Shown: positions 19,241-28,006, counted from the first letter of the stretch. The stretch is 47,621 nucleotides of DNA from Microvirga roseola (GCF_020866965.1 NZ_JAJATX010000002.1:239531-287151), one strand, 5' to 3'. Notes: generated by a model from the sequence alone, not told the origin. Program-made: numbers and translations.

Positions 19241-20295
19241 CAGCGGGTCCTCGGATCAAGCAGGCGGTAGAGCAGGTCGGAGACGAGATTGAGCACCACG
19301 AAGGTGGCGCCGATCACGAGGGTTCCGCCGAGCACTGCGTTCATATCCGCATTCTGAAGGGAATTGGTGATGTACTGGCCGAGTCCCGGCCATGCGAAGA
19401 CGGTCTCGGTCAGCACGGAGCCTTCGAGCAGGTTCGCGTATGACAACGCGATCACCGTCACGAGAGGCACGGCCGCATTGCGCAGGGCATGACGCCAGAT
19501 CACGCGCAGCTCGGACAGACCCTTCACGCGGGCCGCGATCACGTATTCCTGCGCCAGTTCGTTGAGCATGAAGGAGCGGGTCATGCGGCTGATATAGGCG
19601 AGCGAGAAATAGCCGAGCAGGGAGGCGGGAAGGATGATGTGCGAGACCGCATCCCAGAATGCATCCCACTGGCCCTGCATGGCCGTGTCGATCAGCACGA
19701 CGTTGGTGACGGGCTCGTAGAGATAGGAATAGGTCACGTCGAGGCGGCCCGGTCCCGCCACCCAGTCGAGCTTGGCGTAGAACAGGAGCAGGCCCATGAG
19801 GCCGAGCCAGAAGATCGGAACCGAATAGCCGACGAGGCCGAGCAGACGGACTATCTGGTCGATCAGGGTGCCGCGCTTGACCGCCGCGAGAATGCCGAGC
19901 GGGATGCCGAACAGGACGCCAATGAGCGTGCCCAGCGTCGCCAGTTCCAGCGTCGCGGGAAAGACGTTCGCGATATCCGTCATCACGGGGTTCGTGGTGA
20001 GGACCGAATTGCCGAAATCGCCGGTGACGGCTTTCTTGAGATAGATCCAGAACTGCTGGATCAGGGGCAGGTCGAGGCCGAGCTCCTCGCGCACGCGTTC
20101 ATAGACCTGAGGCGAGGCCCGGTCGCCGACGATGGCGAGCACGGGATCGATGGGAACGATGCGGCCGATGAAGAACGTGACGGCAACCAGCCCGAAGAGG
20201 GTCGTCGCCAGCACGGCAATGAACTGAACGGTCTTTGTAAGGTAGAAGCGGAGGACATCATGCCCTCCGCTCCCGATCGCGATTGAAGATGTCAT
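19240..20295 (-). CDS. Dipeptide/oligopeptide-type ABC transporter permease (DppB-like)
   Basis: This 351-residue membrane subunit has a first helix near residues 20-45 and the typical GLDLPLIQQFWIYL and GDFGNSVLT blocks in the periplasmic part. The cytoplasmic coupling loop contains VKGLSELRVIWRHALRNA. It starts 7 bases after the binding-protein stop, with a weak ribosome site, suggesting translational coupling. With the DppC-like protein it forms the peptide channel. Confidence 0.92.
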   Translation of the reverse strand: MTSSIAIGSGGHDVLRFYLTKTVQFIAVLATTLFGLVAVTFFIGRIVPIDPVLAIVGDRASPQVYERVREELGLDLPLIQQFWIYLKKAVTGDFGNSVLTTNPVMTDIANVFPATLELATLGTLIGVLFGIPLGILAAVKRGTLIDQIVRLLGLVGYSVPIFWLGLMGLLLFYAKLDWVAGPGRLDVTYSYLYEPVTNVVLIDTAMQGQWDAFWDAVSHIILPASLLGYFSLAYISRMTRSFMLNELAQEYVIAARVKGLSELRVIWRHALRNAAVPLVTVIALSYANLLEGSVLTETVFAWPGLGQYITNSLQNADMNAVLGGTLVIGATFVVLNLVSDLLYRLLDPRTR

Positions 20296-20302
20296 CGAGA
20301 AA

Positions 20303-21898
20303 TTAGTTCTTCTTCACTTGGGCGTAGCTGTTGGTATCGAAGGACGGGCCGAGGATGAAGCCGTCGACCTTCTTGCGCATCGCGACGTTCTCGACTTCCT
20401 GCAGGAACACCACGAACGGACCGTCATCGAGAACGGACTGCTGCAGCTCCTTGTACATCTGCGCGCGCTTCGCGGGATCCCGCTCCAGCACGGCAGCACG
20501 GGTCTTCGCCGTCAGCGGGCCCGGATCCCAGGCATTGCGCCATGCCAGCGGCTTCGCCTTGGCTTCGTCCGAGTTGTCCTCGTTCGCCGCGAAGGTATCG
20601 GCATTGGTGTTCGGATCCTGATAATCCGCGCCCCAGCGGCCGATATAGATGTCGTGCTGGCGGGCACGGTACTTGGTCAGGGTCTGCTTGCCGTCGCCCG
20701 GGATGATCTCGAGCTTCACGCCGGCCTGGCCGAAGGTCTTCTGGATCGCTTCAGCCATGCCGGTCACTTCGGCGGAGGAGCGGGTGTCCATGGTGACTGT
20801 GAAGCCGTCCTTCAGGCCGGCCTGGGCGAGCAGTTCCTTCGCCTTCGCCACGTCGAGCTTGTAAGGGGTCTCCGACATTGCGCCGAGGAAGCCTTTCGGC
20901 AGGAAGGCCTGATGAACCTCGCCCTTGTTCTTCATGATCGTGTCGGCGATGGCCGCATAATCCACGAGATACTTGAGGGCCTTGCGGACCTCGGGTTTCG
21001 CCAGGTTCGGGTTCTTCTGGTTGAGGCCGAGATACCAGACGCCGCCCTTGGCGCCGGATTCGACTTCGATGTCGGGGTTCTTCGCAACGGCGGCGAGTTC
21101 TTCCGGATTCAGATTGCGGGCGATATCGACGTCGCCCTTCTCCAGAAGGATGCGCTGCGTCGCCGTCTCCTTGATGTGACGGGTGATGACGCGCGCCATC
21201 GGCGTCTTCTTCTCGTAGTTCGGGTTGCGCTCGAGAACGACGACCTCGTTGGCCTTCCAGTCGCGGATCGTGAACGGGCCGGAACCGGCGTAATGCGTCT
21301 TGAGCCAGTTATAGCCCAGGTCGCCGTCCTTCTCGTTCTGCATCACGAGCTTCTTGTCGACCACGGAGGCGACCGTGGACGTCAGGGCGTAGAGAACGAA
21401 GGTCGGCGCATAAGCCTTGTCGAGTTCCAGGGTGAACTCCATGGGGCCGGTCTGCTTGATCTTGTCCTTCACGTTGTCCTTCGTCAGGCCGAACTGGCCG
21501 AGGATAAAGGCCGGGGACTTGTCGAGGATGACCGCGCGCTGGAGCGAGAACACGACGTCCTCGGCGGTCAGCGGGTTGCCGGAAGCGAACTTCTTGTTGG
21601 GCTTCACCTTGAAGGTGAGGGTCTTGCCGTCCGGCGACACGGACCAGGACTCGGCGACCTCGCCGTAGATTTTCGAGACGTCCTTGGGATCGTAGTTGAT
21701 CAGACGCTCATAGGTGTTGCCCATGATCTCGGAGGCGGTGAACTCGAATACCTCAGCCGGATCGAGGGTGATGATGTCGTCGATCTGCCAGGCTTGAACG
21801 AGGGTGTCCGGCGGCGTCGCTGCCTTAACGGCAGTGAACGAGGTCGCCATGGTGGCGACCATGGCTGCCGATAGGAAAATTTTCGGAAGTCTCTTCAT
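20303..21898 (-). CDS. Dipeptide/oligopeptide-type ABC transporter periplasmic binding protein (family 5)
   Basis: This 531-residue solute-binding protein of family 5 has a signal peptide of about 26 residues ending VKA and no lipobox cysteine. The middle has the family block NPLTAEDVVFSLQRA, and VRKALKYLVD follows further on. The start at 21898 (MKRLPK) is chosen over an upstream ATG at 21958 because the signal peptide begins there and GGGA precedes it. It is the first gene of a six-gene minus-strand operon that ends in an M19 dipeptidase. Dipeptides, perhaps with D-residues, are therefore the likeliest cargo, although this family also carries oligopeptides, nickel and opines. Confidence 0.92.
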   Translation of the reverse strand: MKRLPKIFLSAAMVATMATSFTAVKAATPPDTLVQAWQIDDIITLDPAEVFEFTASEIMGNTYERLINYDPKDVSKIYGEVAESWSVSPDGKTLTFKVKPNKKFASGNPLTAEDVVFSLQRAVILDKSPAFILGQFGLTKDNVKDKIKQTGPMEFTLELDKAYAPTFVLYALTSTVASVVDKKLVMQNEKDGDLGYNWLKTHYAGSGPFTIRDWKANEVVVLERNPNYEKKTPMARVITRHIKETATQRILLEKGDVDIARNLNPEELAAVAKNPDIEVESGAKGGVWYLGLNQKNPNLAKPEVRKALKYLVDYAAIADTIMKNKGEVHQAFLPKGFLGAMSETPYKLDVAKAKELLAQAGLKDGFTVTMDTRSSAEVTGMAEAIQKTFGQAGVKLEIIPGDGKQTLTKYRARQHDIYIGRWGADYQDPNTNADTFAANEDNSDEAKAKPLAWRNAWDPGPLTAKTRAAVLERDPAKRAQMYKELQQSVLDDGPFVVFLQEVENVAMRKKVDGFILGPSFDTNSYAQVKKN

Positions 21899-22106
21899 TG
21901 GCCCATTCCCTTGTGGCGCTATGAACGCTTGTTGTGCGCCAATATGAATGCAAATCACACAAGTGCTGTCCAGTCCAGCAACTGGTTTTAAACTGGCAAA
22001 GGTTACGCAGCATGCTTAATCGGCGGGCAGACCGGGTAGCGACTTGGCCTTCCGGGGCAAACTGTGGCAAAGGCACGCAATATCTCAAGAACCCGGGTGA
22101 AACACA

Positions 22107-23507
22107 GTGTCCGAAGAAGCCAAGAAGACGGGTGCCAACAGCATGTGGGGCGGGCGGTTCTCCTCCTCGCCCAGCGCGCTCATGGAAGCCATCAACGCCT
22201 CCATCGGCTTCGACAAGCGACTGGCCTCCCAGGACATCCAGGGCTCCATCGCCCACAGCGCCATGCTGGCGAAGCAGGGCATCATCGCGGAGAGCGACCG
22301 CGATGCCATTCATCAGGGGTTGCAACGGGTTCTCGGAGAGATCGAATCCGGCAGCTTCACCTTCTCCACGGCGCTGGAAGACATCCACATGAACGTGGAG
22401 AGCCGCCTGCGCGAGATCGTGGGCGATCCGGCGGCCCGCCTGCACACGGCCCGCAGCCGCAACGATCAGGTCGCGACCGATACCCGCCTGTGGGTCCGCG
22501 AAGCGCATGACCGCACGGACGAGCAGCTCACGAACCTCATCAAGGTGCTCCTCGACAAGGCCGAGGCCCATGCCGCCACCGTCATGCCGGGCTTCACTCA
22601 TCTTCAGAGCGCCCAGCCTGTGACCTTCGGCCATCACCTCATGGCCTATGTGGAGATGTTCGGCCGCGACCGGAGCCGCTTCCGGGATTCCCGCAGTCGC
22701 CTGAACGAGTGCCCCCTCGGCGCGGGCGCGCTCGCCGGCACGTCCTTCCCCATCGACCGGCACATGACCGCGAAGGCTTTGGGCTTCGACGGCCCGACCC
22801 GCAACTCCCTCGACACCGTTTCCGACCGGGACAGCCTGCTCGAATTCATGGCTGCGGCCTCCATCTGCGCCATGCACCTTTCGCGACTGGCTGAGGAGAT
22901 CATCGTCTGGATGTCGGCTCCCTTCGGCTTCGTGCGCCTGCCCGACCGCTGGACTACCGGCTCCAGCATGATGCCGCAGAAGCGCAATCCCGACGCGGCC
23001 GAACTGGTGCGCGGCAAGACGGGGCGCGTCATCGGCTCACTGGTGTCGCTGCTCACCGTCATGAAGGGCCTGCCGCTCGCCTATGCCAAGGACACCCAGG
23101 AGGACAAGGAGCCGCTCTTCGACGCCGCCGACACCCTCGAGATCGTGCTCGCCGCCACGACCGGCATGATACAGGACCTGGAGCCCGTGCCGGAGCGCAT
23201 GGCGGCTGTGGCCGGGGCCGGGTTCTCGACCGCGACGGACTTGGCCGACTGGCTGGTTCGCAGCCTCGGCATTCCCTTCCGTGACGCTCACCACGTGACG
23301 GGGCGGATCGTGTCGGAGGGCGAGAAGCGGGGCTGCACCCTGGAGGAGCTCCCCCTCGAGGTCATGCAGGCGGTCGAGCCGAAGATCCACAAGGGCATCT
23401 ACGACGTGCTGAGCGTCGAAAACTCCGTCCGCTCCCGCACGAGTTTCGGCGGGACCGCTCCCGTCCGGGTGGCCGAGCAGGTCGCCTGGTGGCGCGACCG
23501 GGTCTAG
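22107..23507 (+). CDS. argH: Argininosuccinate lyase
   Basis: This enzyme cleaves argininosuccinate to arginine and fumarate, the last step of arginine synthesis. The 466-residue protein carries the superfamily signature [15 protein letters not shown], the catalytic-serine loop, and the conserved blocks [20 protein letters not shown] and [11 protein letters not shown]. Translation appears to begin at GTG (22107). An ATG at 22143 just before WGGRF is an alternative, because many homologues start close to that motif. It is divergent from the dipeptide ABC operon with a 208-base spacer in which no consensus promoter was seen. Confidence 0.95.
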   Translation: MSEEAKKTGANSMWGGRFSSSPSALMEAINASIGFDKRLASQDIQGSIAHSAMLAKQGIIAESDRDAIHQGLQRVLGEIESGSFTFSTALEDIHMNVESRLREIVGDPAARLHTARSRNDQVATDTRLWVREAHDRTDEQLTNLIKVLLDKAEAHAATVMPGFTHLQSAQPVTFGHHLMAYVEMFGRDRSRFRDSRSRLNECPLGAGALAGTSFPIDRHMTAKALGFDGPTRNSLDTVSDRDSLLEFMAAASICAMHLSRLAEEIIVWMSAPFGFVRLPDRWTTGSSMMPQKRNPDAAELVRGKTGRVIGSLVSLLTVMKGLPLAYAKDTQEDKEPLFDAADTLEIVLAATTGMIQDLEPVPERMAAVAGAGFSTATDLADWLVRSLGIPFRDAHHVTGRIVSEGEKRGCTLEELPLEVMQAVEPKIHKGIYDVLSVENSVRSRTSFGGTAPVRVAEQVAWWRDRV

Positions 23508-23550
23508 GTCGCGTGAGCTCGCCGCAGGGCGTATTTACCCTGCTGAAACA

Positions 23551-23577
23551 GCCCTGCCGGGCTTGGCTTGGCAGGGC
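23551..23577 (+). terminator. Possible terminator hairpin after argH
   Basis: GCCCTGCC (23551-23558) pairs with GGCAGGGC (23570-23577) around an 11-base loop, about 45 bases after the argH stop. There is no T run, so termination is uncertain. Confidence 0.4.
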
Positions 23578-23694
23578 CTTGATAGGCGCGAGGACCATAT
23601 CCATATTGCTGTCAGCGTACCTGTCATAGTCGCTTGAGCGCCGCCTGAGCGGGCTCAAAACCAACCGAAGTGCCTCTAACCTTGGGCTTCGAAC

Positions 23695-24129
23695 ATGTCG
23701 CGTCAGTCGCCCTTCGGGCATCCGTTTCTGTTAGGCTTCGACGAGATTGAGCAGGCGCTCGATCGCGTTGCGAAAGCAGCGGGGGACGGGTATCCGCCCT
23801 ACAATATCGAGCGTCTGGCTCGCACCGAGGACGCCCCCGAGCGTCTCCGGATAACCCTGGCGGTCGCCGGCTTTACCCGGGACCAGCTCGAAGTGATCCT
23901 CGAGGAGAACCAGCTCGTCATCCGGGGCCGTCAAGCCGACGACAAGGCAAGGCACTTCCTGCACCGCGGCATCGCCGCCCGTCAGTTCCAGCGGACCTTC
24001 CTCCTCGTCGATGGCATGGAGGTCCTCGGCGCTGACCTGTCCAATGGCCTTCTGTCGATCGATTTGGCCCGTCCCGAGCCGGAGCGGATCATCCGCAGGA
24101 TCGACATCATCGCCTCGGACAAGGTGTGA
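23695..24129 (+). CDS. Hsp20-family small heat-shock protein
   Basis: This 144-residue alpha-crystallin-type chaperone holds unfolding proteins during stress. The alpha-crystallin domain spans about residues 35-130, with the LRITLAVAGFTRDQLEVILE and NQLVIRGRQ strands. A C-terminal IxI motif (RRIDII) can dock between subunits. An inverted repeat TTGAGC (23634-23639) with GCTCAA (23653-23658) lies 37-61 bases upstream and may be an operator. No CIRCE or ROSE element is present. No clear ribosome site precedes the ATG. Its stop is followed after 23 bases by a DUF1150 gene, a pairing common in alphaproteobacteria. Confidence 0.9.
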   Translation: MSRQSPFGHPFLLGFDEIEQALDRVAKAAGDGYPPYNIERLARTEDAPERLRITLAVAGFTRDQLEVILEENQLVIRGRQADDKARHFLHRGIAARQFQRTFLLVDGMEVLGADLSNGLLSIDLARPEPERIIRRIDIIASDKV

Positions 24130-24152
24130 CGGCATCCGCAAAGGAGATGACC

Positions 24153-24413
24153 ATGGACTACAACATCAAGAACCTCGCCGGACTGGATGCCGCCGATCTC
24201 GGCGCGCTGGGCGTGGGCGAGGTGGCCTATGTGAAGCCCCTGCGCTCCGACGACGTGGCGCGGCTCTTTCCGCAGGCCCCCGAGATTCAGCCCGGTCTGC
24301 AGCTCTTCGCCCTTCTGTCCGCCAGCGGCGAGCCCATCCTGCTCACCGACAACCGCGAGGCGGCGGTCGCCAATGCCTGGGCGCATGATCTCGAGACGGT
24401 GAGCCTCCACTAG
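24153..24413 (+). CDS. DUF1150 family small protein
   Basis: This 86-residue protein has the DUF1150 pattern, with YVKPLRSDDVARLFP in the N-terminal half and LFALLSASGEPILLTDNREAAVANA in the second half. The function is unknown. Its usual place after an hsp20 gene suggests a role in the same stress response. GGAG at 24143-24146 lies 6 bases before the ATG at 24153. The in-frame ATG at 24147 is too close to that site, and a GTG at 24126 overlaps the hsp20 stop. The ending matches the family (WAHDLETVSLH). Confidence 0.85.
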   Translation: MDYNIKNLAGLDAADLGALGVGEVAYVKPLRSDDVARLFPQAPEIQPGLQLFALLSASGEPILLTDNREAAVANAWAHDLETVSLH

Positions 24414-24428
24414 GGCTCGCCATTCCTG

Positions 24429-25190
24429 TCAGGCAATCGCCTGGATCGCAGCGATCAGGCGCTCCAGATCCTCATCCCGGGAGAGACGGTGATCCCCGTC
24501 CTTGATCAGCGTCAGGGACACGCTGTCTCCCGGGAGATGCTCCACGAGCTGGAGCGCATGGCCCCACGGCACGTCCGGGTCCTTCATGCCCTGCAGGACA
24601 TGGACGGGGCAGCCGGTCCGGATCGGCTGCCCGAACAGCAGGTGCCGCCGACCATCCTCGATCAGCCCCTTGGTGATGGGGTAGGGATCTTCGGAATAGG
24701 CCGAGGGCCGGTAGTAGACGCCCTTCTCTTCCACCGCTTGCCGGATGTCCTCTGGAAAGCGCTCCCACATTAGCCTCTCGGTGAAGTCCACCGCAGGCGC
24801 GATGAGAACCATGCCGGCGGGAGTCTGAGGAGCCTTCTTTTCCATCAGATGCTGTGCCGCGAGGAGGGAAATCCAGCCTCCCATGGAGGAGCCGACCATG
24901 ACAGGTGCTTCCGGAACGAAGTGCCGGAGAACTGCCAGAGAGTCTTCCAGCCAGCGGGAGATGGTGCCTTCCTCGAAAGCCCCCGCCGACTCGCCGTGGC
25001 CGCTGTAGTCGAACCTGACGAAGGCGCGGCCCGTCCGGGCCGCCCAGGCATCCAGCGCCTCCGCCTTGGTGGAGCGCATGTCGGACTTGAATCCGCCGAG
25101 CCAGACGACCGGCGGACCCCTGCCCTCCCGGGCGAGAACGGCAATCTGGCGCGCATCGGCTCCCTGGCCGACCGTGACGCTTTGCGGCAT
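24429..25190 (-). CDS. Alpha/beta hydrolase resembling ABHD10
   Basis: This 253-residue serine hydrolase has nucleophile Ser in GSSMGG, an acid Asp in KDPDVPW and a His in DGDHRLS. The N-terminal LGGFKSDMRSTKAEALDAWA and the FDYSGHGESAGAFEEGTISRW-type block closely resemble the human mitochondrial enzyme ABHD10, which removes acyl groups from thioester and acyl-glucuronide substrates. The bacterial substrate is unknown. It is convergent with DUF1150 and divergent from the glycosyltransferase. The similarity is recalled, not searched. Confidence 0.85.
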   Translation of the reverse strand: MPQSVTVGQGADARQIAVLAREGRGPPVVWLGGFKSDMRSTKAEALDAWAARTGRAFVRFDYSGHGESAGAFEEGTISRWLEDSLAVLRHFVPEAPVMVGSSMGGWISLLAAQHLMEKKAPQTPAGMVLIAPAVDFTERLMWERFPEDIRQAVEEKGVYYRPSAYSEDPYPITKGLIEDGRRHLLFGQPIRTGCPVHVLQGMKDPDVPWGHALQLVEHLPGDSVSLTLIKDGDHRLSRDEDLERLIAAIQAIA

Positions 25191-25273
25191 GGTTAACTCA
25201 TCCTCAACTGCTTTGAAGCAAGCGTTTTTCAGAAGCGATTCTTTTCCATTCTATCGAGAAGGCTCTTACATCG

Positions 25274-26518
25274 GTGAGTTTTTCAGCGCGACCCGGCGGA
25301 GCGGCAGCCTTTCCATCCTCCAAGCTCCATCCGCTGGCGGGCCGGACGGTTTTGCAGATCATCCCCGAACTCGAAGCGGGTGGGGCGGAGCGCACCACCG
25401 TCGACATCGCCGAGGGCCTCGCCCATGTCGGCGCGCGAGCGCTCGTCGCGACGGAGGGCGGGCGGCTTGTGGGCGAATTGCAGACCAAGGGCGGGATTTG
25501 GGTGCCCTTCCGCGCCGCGACGAAGAACCCGTTCTCGATGCTGGTCAATGTGCGCAAGCTCGCCCGCATCTGCCACACCGAGGGGGTTTCTCTCGTCCAC
25601 GCCAGGTCCCGGGCTCCGGCCTGGGTGGGGCTGGGTGCTGCGCGGGCGCTCAACATCCCGTTCGTGACGACCTATCACGGCAGCTATTCCGGCCGCTCTT
25701 CCGTGAAGGTTCTCTACAACTCGGTCATGGCCCGGGGCGATGTGGTCATCGCCAACTCCCATTACACGGGCGACCTGATCCGCTCGGCCTATCCCCAGGC
25801 AGGGGAGCGGATCCGCGTCATCCATCGCGGCACGGACTTTTCCGTCTTCTCGCCGGGAGCGGTCCAGCCGGAGCGGATCGAGGCCCTGCGAAAGGCCTGG
25901 GAGGTCGCGCCCCACGAGCGCGTGGTGCTGCTGGCCGCCCGCCTCACCGGGTGGAAGGGCCAGAAGGTCCTGATCGAGGCTGCGGCCAGGCTCCGCGATG
26001 CGGGCCTTGCGGACGTGGCCTACATCCTCGCCGGCGATCCGCAGGGGCGTGACTCCTACGTGAAGGAGCTCGACGCGCTGATCGAGGCTCGCAGGCTTAA
26101 AGGAATCGTGCGCCGGGTCGGCCACTGCACCGATATGCCGGCGGCTTTCATTGCAGCTTCGGTGGTCACGGTGCCCTCGACGGAGCCCGAGGCCTTCGGG
26201 CGCTCGGCGGTGGAGGCGCAGGCCATGGGCACGCCTGTGGTGGTCTCCGACCTCGGAGCCGTTCCGGAGACGGTGCTGGCGCCCCCAGCGGTTCCGCCCC
26301 ATGAGCGGACCGGCTGGCGCATTCCGCCTGGCGACGCGGAGGCCCTGGCCGCGGCGGTCGGAGAAGCGCTCGGGCTCGGCGCCAGTGCCCGGATCGCCCT
26401 CGGCACGAGAGCAAGAGCCCATGTGGAACGGCATTTTTCCCTGGAGCGGATGGTGTCGGGCACGCTCGATGTGTATTCCGCCCTGCTGGAAGGCCGTTTT
26501 ACGCGCAGAACAAGTTGA
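25274..26518 (+). CDS. Glycosyltransferase (GT4-like, GT-B fold)
   Basis: This 414-residue GT-B glycosyltransferase transfers a sugar from a nucleotide donor. The N-terminal domain has the PELEAGGAERTTVDIA acceptor-side motif. The C-terminal domain starts near VVLLAARLTGWKGQ and carries the EX7E donor-site motif at Glu306 and Glu314 (PEAFGRSAVE). The start is a GTG at 25274 with GAAGG at 25258-25262. No other polysaccharide genes are adjacent, so the acceptor (lipopolysaccharide, exopolysaccharide or lipid) cannot be deduced. Its stop is followed at once by a palindrome and the infC region. Confidence 0.88.
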   Translation: MSFSARPGGAAAFPSSKLHPLAGRTVLQIIPELEAGGAERTTVDIAEGLAHVGARALVATEGGRLVGELQTKGGIWVPFRAATKNPFSMLVNVRKLARICHTEGVSLVHARSRAPAWVGLGAARALNIPFVTTYHGSYSGRSSVKVLYNSVMARGDVVIANSHYTGDLIRSAYPQAGERIRVIHRGTDFSVFSPGAVQPERIEALRKAWEVAPHERVVLLAARLTGWKGQKVLIEAAARLRDAGLADVAYILAGDPQGRDSYVKELDALIEARRLKGIVRRVGHCTDMPAAFIAASVVTVPSTEPEAFGRSAVEAQAMGTPVVVSDLGAVPETVLAPPAVPPHERTGWRIPPGDAEALAAAVGEALGLGASARIALGTRARAHVERHFSLERMVSGTLDVYSALLEGRFTRRTS

Positions 26519-26542
26519 CTTCGCGCTGATTTGCGCGAAATG
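26514..26542 (+). promoter_or_regulatory. Possible infC promoter with a palindromic operator
   Basis: GTTGAC at 26514-26519 could be a -35 element, with a weak -10 (GAAATG) 17 bases later at 26537-26542. The spacer holds the inverted repeat TTCGCGC (26520-26526) and GCGCGAA (26533-26539). The element starts inside the last codons of the glycosyltransferase gene. The -10 is poor, so this is tentative. Confidence 0.3.
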
Positions 26543-26636
26543 TCAGTTCACTCGTGGCAAGGTTGGGCAGACCCGTCAGAGGCTCTTCACCGAGTCTCCG
26601 GATCCGACTGAGCCCTTGAAACAGGAGATTTGAGCC

Positions 26637-27179
26637 ATTCGCAGACCAATGAGACCTATGCCGGTGCCGCAGAAGGACGGACCGCGCGCCAACCGAGACA
26701 TCCGCGGCGTTCGCGAAGTGCAGCTGATCGATGATGCCGGACAGAACCGGGGCGTGATGCCCTTCTTCGACGCTCTCCGCGTAGCGGAAGATGCGGGGCT
26801 GGATCTCGTGGAGATCTCGCCGAACGCCAATCCTCCCGTCTGCAAAATTCTCGATTACGGGAAGTTCCGCTTCCTCGAGCAGAAGAAGGCCGCTGAGGCG
26901 CGCAAGAAGCAGAAGACCGTCGAGGTCAAGGAAATCAAGCTGCGCCCGGGCATCGACGATCATGACTACGACGTGAAGATGAGGGCCATGAAGGGCTTCT
27001 TCGAGGAAGGCAACAAGGTGAAGATCACCCTGCGCTTCCGCGGCCGCGAGATGGCGCACCAGGACCTGGGCCTCAAGGTTCTCGATCGGGTGAAGTCCGA
27101 TGTGGGCGACCTCGCCAAGGTCGAGCAGGAGCCGAATTTCGAGGGCCGTCAGGTCGTCATGGTGCTGGCGCCCCGGTAA
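26637..27179 (+). CDS. infC: Translation initiation factor IF-3, probable AUU start
   Basis: IF-3 binds the 30S subunit and rejects wrong initiator tRNAs and start codons. The N-terminal domain contains [18 protein letters not shown] and the C-terminal domain [18 protein letters not shown] and [14 protein letters not shown]. Two starts are possible in this frame: ATT at 26637 and ATG at 26649. AGGAG (26623-26627) lies 9 bases before the ATT and 21 before the ATG, and an in-frame stop at 26631 rules out anything earlier. The ATT start gives 180 residues and matches the known use of AUU in other infC genes, where IF-3 represses its own translation. The gene leads the block infC-rpmI-rplT-pheS-pheT. 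Confidence 0.92.
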   Translation: MRRPMRPMPVPQKDGPRANRDIRGVREVQLIDDAGQNRGVMPFFDALRVAEDAGLDLVEISPNANPPVCKILDYGKFRFLEQKKAAEARKKQKTVEVKEIKLRPGIDDHDYDVKMRAMKGFFEEGNKVKITLRFRGREMAHQDLGLKVLDRVKSDVGDLAKVEQEPNFEGRQVVMVLAPR

Positions 27180-27205
27180 GGCATTCCCTCTAAGGCGAAA
27201 ATCCT

Positions 27206-27237
27206 GGCCGTCGGCGCCCCGGCGGCCATTGCTTTTT
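27206..27237 (+). terminator. Terminator or attenuator after infC
   Basis: GGCCGTCGG (27206-27214) pairs with CCGGCGGCC (27219-27227), with one G-T wobble, around a 4-base loop. ATTGCTTTTT follows. It can end infC transcripts or limit read-through into rpmI-rplT. Confidence 0.7.
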
Positions 27238-27352
27238 GGGCGGTCTTCTGCCATAAGCCGCCCTTCGTTGAACCGCCCGGCTGTTAGGGCTGCCGTGGCG
27301 GTTCGTTTTGCTCGCAGCAGCAATAGGGCCGAAAGGGCGGTTTTTCCGCTCT
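27238..27352 (+). promoter_or_regulatory. rpmI-rplT leader with competing hairpins
   Basis: Three hairpins can form here. They are GGGCGG (27238-27243) with CCGCCC (27258-27263), GAACCGCC (27270-27277) with GGCGGTTC (27297-27304), and AGGGCGG (27334-27340) with CCGCTCT (27346-27352). The segment AACCGCCC (27271-27278) can instead pair perfectly with GGGCGGTT at 27335-27342, or as ACCGCCC with GGGCGGT at 27238-27244. Such exclusive pairings suggest a regulatory leader, perhaps sensed by ribosomal protein L20 as in other bacteria. This function is inferred. Confidence 0.45.
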
Positions 27353-27377
27353 CAAGGCCTGACCAAAGGAGAGCCAA

Positions 27378-27578
27378 ATGCCCAAGCTGAAGACGAAATC
27401 GGGCGCGAAAAAGCGCTTCAAGATCACCGGCACCGGCAAGGTCGTTTACGCCCAGGCCGGCAAGCGCCACGGGATGATCAAGCGGACCAACAAGCAGATC
27501 CGCAACCTGCGCGGCACCACGACCCTGTTCGAGGGCGACGCGTACAACGTGAAGAAGTACTTCCTGCCGAACGGCTAA
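27378..27578 (+). CDS. rpmI: 50S ribosomal protein L35
   Basis: This 66-residue, strongly basic protein has the complete L35 pattern, beginning [15 protein letters not shown] and ending in KKYFLPNG. It is a structural part of the large ribosomal subunit. AAGGAG at 27366-27371 lies 6 bases before the ATG. It is followed by rplT after 41 bases, the usual order in bacteria. The 198-base upstream spacer holds a terminator and competing hairpins. Confidence 0.97.
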   Translation: MPKLKTKSGAKKRFKITGTGKVVYAQAGKRHGMIKRTNKQIRNLRGTTTLFEGDAYNVKKYFLPNG

Positions 27579-27619
27579 GGCGGTCTTCCCCACATCCCGG
27601 ATTTTGAAGGAGTTTTTCC

Positions 27620-27988
27620 ATGGCCCGCGTCAAACGGGGCGTTACCGCCCACGCCAAGCATAAGAAGGTTCTGAAGGCCGCCAAGGGTTTCTACGGCCGC
27701 CGCAAGAATACCATCCGCATCGCCAAGCAGGCGGTCGAGAAGAGCATGCAGTATGCTTATCGCGACCGTAAGAACAAGAAGCGCACCTTCCGCGCTCTCT
27801 GGATCCAGCGCCTCAACGCTGCTGTTCGCGAGCACGGCCTGACCTATTCCCGATTTATCGACGGTCTCGGCAAGGCTGGGATCGAGGTGGATCGCAAGGT
27901 CCTGTCCGAGATGGCCATCCACGAGCCGGCGGCCTTCGCCGCCTATGTGGAGCGCGCCAAGGCTTCCCTGCCTCAGCAGGCGGCCTAA
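27620..27988 (+). CDS. rplT: 50S ribosomal protein L20
   Basis: This 122-residue protein begins [18 protein letters not shown] and has the globular RNA-binding region [22 protein letters not shown]20 is needed for early assembly of the large subunit and, in E. coli and Bacillus, represses its own operon by binding the leader RNA. AAGGAG at 27608-27613 supports the start. It is 41 bases from rpmI and 178 bases from pheS, with a strong hairpin in the latter gap. Confidence 0.97.
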   Translation: MARVKRGVTAHAKHKKVLKAAKGFYGRRKNTIRIAKQAVEKSMQYAYRDRKNKKRTFRALWIQRLNAAVREHGLTYSRFIDGLGKAGIEVDRKVLSEMAIHEPAAFAAYVERAKASLPQQAA

Positions 27989-28006
27989 GGTCGGATAGAC
28001 TAGCTT

